Positions 4,892 to 7,488 of a stretch of 7,488 bases of DNA are shown one piece after another. The stretch is taken from contig JAKAGH010000155.1 in NCBI GenBank assembly GCA_021817645.1, forward strand, positions 1 to 7,488, in the 5' to 3' direction. Source of the stretch: Deltaproteobacteria bacterium. GTDB lineage: Bacteria > Desulfobacterota > Desulfobaccia > Desulfobaccales > 0-14-0-80-60-11. Made by a program: the position numbers and the translations under genes. Every line of letters starts with the position of its first letter. The first letter of the stretch is position 1. The notes beneath the pieces were generated by a model. It saw nothing but the letters and a program-made list of their open reading frames with translations. It did not search any database and was not told the origin of the DNA.

Positions 4892-7488
4892 ATGGCGAAA
4901 ACCAGGATCTTAAATCTGGCAAAAGAACTCAAAGTGGACGTCAAGGTGCTCATGCAGCGCCTCAAAGAAGAGATGGGCCTGCAGGTGGACAATTACCTCA
5001 GTTCCCTGGATGAACCCACCGTGGCCCGGGTCCGCCAGGTCATGAGCCAGGCGGAGGCGCAGGTGGAAGAAAAGCGCGTCGGGGATAACGTCAAACGCCG
5101 CCGCCGGGTGGCGCCGGTGGCCGCGGCCATGCCCGCGGAAATGCCGGAAGAGGTGGCCCCGCCGCCTCCTCCGGAGCCGGCTCCCAAGGTACGCAAGCCC
5201 AAGGAGGCGGTGGCCCGGGTGGTATCCCTGCCTCCCAAGGAGGCGCCGCCCCCGGAACCAGAGGCCCCACCGGCCCCGGCCGAGACCCCGGCTCCAGCCG
5301 CGGAACCGGCGGCGCCGGCGGCGGCTACTGAGGCTGTAGAGACCAAGGAAGCTGTGGCCCCGAAGGAGCCGGCCAAAGCGCCGGCCGCTGCTGCCAAGCC
5401 CGCGGTCCCCACTGACTCCGGAGCCGCGCTCAAGAGACAGAAGGGCAAAGTCAGAAAGAAAGAGATCCCGGCCCGGATTATCAGCCTGCCCACGGAACCG
5501 GTGCCGGAACCGGTCGCGGCGGCGCCCCCGCCTGCCGCGGGCCCGGCGGAAGGCAGACCTGCTCCTGCCCCGCGGCCCGGCGTGAAACTGGCGCCTGCGG
5601 CCAAACCGGCTGGGGAAGAAGAGAAAAAGGCCAAACCCAAGAAGAAGACGAAACGTCCGGATACTCCGGATAGCGCCCGGGCCAAACCCGTGAAAAAGCG
5701 GGAGGTGCGGGAACGGGCCGATCTGTATGGCCTGACTGAGGGCGAAGCCCGCTCCCACGGCCGCAGAAAGGGCATGCGCAAAGCCATTAAGAAGATTACC
5801 AAGGGTGAACTCACCGTCCCCAAGGCCATTAAGCGCCGCATTAAGGTGGGGGAGTCCGTCACCGTAGGCGAATTGGCCAAGCGCATGGGCATCAAGTCCG
5901 GGGAAATCATCAAGCAGCTTCTGCAGATGGGAGTCATGGCCAATATCAATTATCCCATTGATTATGATTCCGCAGTGCTGGTGGCTTCTGAATTCGGGTT
6001 TGAGGTGGAGCGGGCCAGCATGCAGGAAGAGGATCTGCTGGCCGTCGAGCCCCGGGAAGCCGCGGAGGCCAAACCCCGGGCCCCGGTGGTCACCATCATG
6101 GGCCACGTGGATCACGGCAAGACTTCCCTCCTGGACGCCATCCGCCAGAGCCGCATCACCGCGGCCGAAGCCGGGGGCATCACCCAGCATATCGGCGCCT
6201 ACCATGTGGAGCTGCCTGACGGCCGGGGGGAGGTGGTCTTCCTGGATACGCCGGGTCACGAAGCCTTTACCGCCATGCGGGCCAGGGGTGCGCAGGTCAC
6301 TGACCTGGTGGTTCTGGTGGTGGCCGCGGACGACGGGGTTATGGAACAGACCCGGGAAGCCATCAACCATGCTAAGGCGGCCGGAGTGCCCCTGGTGGTG
6401 GCGGTCAACAAGATCGACAAACCCAACGCCAACCCGGAACGGGTCAAACGGGAACTGACCAACGAAGGGGTGGTCTCGGAAGAATGGGGCGGCGACGTCC
6501 TCTTTGCCGAGGTGTCTGCCAAGAAAGGCATCGGCATCTCGGACTTGTTGGAAAAGATTCTGCTGCAGGCGGAAGTCCTGGACCTCAAGGCCCCCCGGGA
6601 AGGTCCGGCCCAAGGGCGGATCATCGAATCCCGCCTGGACAAGGGGCGGGGGCCGGTGGGCACCGTGCTGGTGCTGAGCGGCATGCTCAAGGCCGGAGAT
6701 TACTTCGTGTGCGGTCCCCAATTCGGCAAGGTGCGGGGTTTGCTCAATGACCAGGGCCAGAAAGTGGAGAAGGTCTATCCGGGTATACCCGTAGAAGTGC
6801 AGGGTTTCAGCGGGGTCCCGGAGGCCGGGGAAGAGTTCCAGGTACTGGAAGATGAACGCAAGGCCAAGCAGATCGCCATGATGCGGCAGCAGAAACAGCG
6901 GGAAGCAGCGCTGGCCCGCATCAGCCGGATCACCCTGGAGAAATTCTACCAGCGCATCCAGGAAGGGGCCGTCAAGGAACTGAAGATGGTGCTCAAGGCC
7001 GACGTGGCGGGCTCCATCGAAGCCCTGGCCAAGGCCCTCTCCGAACTGGGGGGCAAGGAGATCAAGGTCTCCCTGATCCACCAGGGCATGGGGGAGATCA
7101 CCGAAAGCGACATCATGCTGGCCTCGGCTTCCGACGCCATCGTGGTGGGATTCAATGTCCGGGCCAATCCCAAGGCCATGGCCCTGGCCGAGCAGGAGCA
7201 GGTGGACGTGCGCTACTACGACATCATCTACAAGCTCCTGGAAGATATCCACGCGGCCCTGGAAGGACTGCTGGAGCCGGTGGTGGAAGAGCGGGTGCAG
7301 GGCCGGGCCGAAGTGCGCCAGGTCTTTTCCATCACCAAGGTGGGCTCCATTGCCGGCTGCATGATCCTGGACGGCAAGGTGGAGAGGAACTCCCTGGCCC
7401 GGGTGCTGCGCAAGGACAAGGTCCTCATCGAGGGCGCCAAGATCAATTCCTTGAAGCGCTTCAAAGATGATGTCAAAGAGGTCTTGAC
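4892..7488 (+). CDS. infB: Translation initiation factor IF-2 (3' partial)
   Basis: 865 codons are visible; roughly the last 30 residues of domain IV lie beyond the window. IF-2 is the GTPase that places formyl-Met-tRNA on the 30S subunit and promotes 50S joining. Order: IF2_N domain (1-52); a long Pro/Ala/Glu/Lys-rich flexible linker (about 53-270); a conserved basic segment (about 270-318); a second IF2_N domain (about 321-375); the G domain with G1 GHVDHGKT (404-411), G2 region GGITQHIGAY, G3 DTPGH (452-456), G4 NKID (506-509) and G5 SAK (542-544); then domains II, III (KADVAGSIEALAKAL) and the start of IV (GxIAGCMILDGKVERN). The ATG is preceded by AAGG (4880-4883) eight nt upstream. The linker contains two similar segments (ARVVSLP 108-114 and ARIISLP 194-200). 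No ylxR or L7Ae-like gene lies between nusA and this gene. Confidence 0.98.
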   Translation, partial: MAKTRILNLAKELKVDVKVLMQRLKEEMGLQVDNYLSSLDEPTVARVRQVMSQAEAQVEEKRVGDNVKRRRRVAPVAAAMPAEMPEEVAPPPPPEPAPKVRKPKEAVARVVSLPPKEAPPPEPEAPPAPAETPAPAAEPAAPAAATEAVETKEAVAPKEPAKAPAAAAKPAVPTDSGAALKRQKGKVRKKEIPARIISLPTEPVPEPVAAAPPPAAGPAEGRPAPAPRPGVKLAPAAKPAGEEEKKAKPKKKTKRPDTPDSARAKPVKKREVRERADLYGLTEGEARSHGRRKGMRKAIKKITKGELTVPKAIKRRIKVGESVTVGELAKRMGIKSGEIIKQLLQMGVMANINYPIDYDSAVLVASEFGFEVERASMQEEDLLAVEPREAAEAKPRAPVVTIMGHVDHGKTSLLDAIRQSRITAAEAGGITQHIGAYHVELPDGRGEVVFLDTPGHEAFTAMRARGAQVTDLVVLVVAADDGVMEQTREAINHAKAAGVPLVVAVNKIDKPNANPERVKRELTNEGVVSEEWGGDVLFAEVSAKKGIGISDLLEKILLQAEVLDLKAPREGPAQGRIIESRLDKGRGPVGTVLVLSGMLKAGDYFVCGPQFGKVRGLLNDQGQKVEKVYPGIPVEVQGFSGVPEAGEEFQVLEDERKAKQIAMMRQQKQREAALARISRITLEKFYQRIQEGAVKELKMVLKADVAGSIEALAKALSELGGKEIKVSLIHQGMGEITESDIMLASASDAIVVGFNVRANPKAMALAEQEQVDVRYYDIIYKLLEDIHAALEGLLEPVVEERVQGRAEVRQVFSITKVGSIAGCMILDGKVERNSLARVLRKDKVLIEGAKINSLKRFKDDVKEVL

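Noticed and set aside
4910..7252. Minus-strand 780-codon open frame antisense to infB
   Set aside because: It is a shadow of GC-rich codon bias. The plus-strand frame has full IF-2 motifs, while the antisense protein is His/Arg/Gly-rich with no domain.

Overview
The window looks like chromosomal DNA from a GC-rich Gram-negative bacterium, most likely Desulfobacterota (the old Deltaproteobacteria). The evidence is indirect. A response-regulator/PAS protein ends in the cysteine motif LPICSSCKKIRDDQGYW, which I associate mainly with that group, and NusA is short, with one C-terminal helix-hairpin-helix domain instead of the two acidic repeats of E. coli. No species can be named.

Layout. Positions 1-943 (minus strand) hold a receiver-PAS signalling protein cut off by the window edge. 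Positions 944-1439 are non-coding but carry several inverted repeats. A textbook sigma70 promoter (1440-1468) drives a tRNA-Gly(CCC) gene with encoded CCA (1479-1554). About 190 nt of strongly foldable sequence follow, ending in a Rho-independent terminator (1747-1769). This is either a long tRNA trailer or a separate small RNA. An AT-rich island (about 1763-2415) follows, carrying one orphan four-helix membrane protein. It ends at the start codon of a GC-rich gene for a T4 endonuclease V-type pyrimidine-dimer glycosylase (2416-2754). The stop codon of that gene lies inside a REPIN-like pair of inverted palindromes (2750-2828). More palindromic and tandem repeats fill the stretch up to 3053.

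From 3054 to the end lies the conserved transcription/translation operon rimP-nusA-infB, the last gene missing only a short C-terminus. RimP matures the 30S subunit, NusA controls pausing, termination and antitermination, and IF-2 delivers initiator tRNA. The rimP and nusA reading frames overlap by 4 bp (ATGA); infB follows after 57 bp, without the ylxR/L7Ae-like genes often found there.

No CRISPR array, transposase, toxin-antitoxin pair or recognisable new multigene system is present. The items most worth a second look are the structured RNA after tRNA-Gly, the AT-rich orphan gene beside a tRNA, the repeat that supplies the glycosylase stop codon, and the unusual rimP leader.
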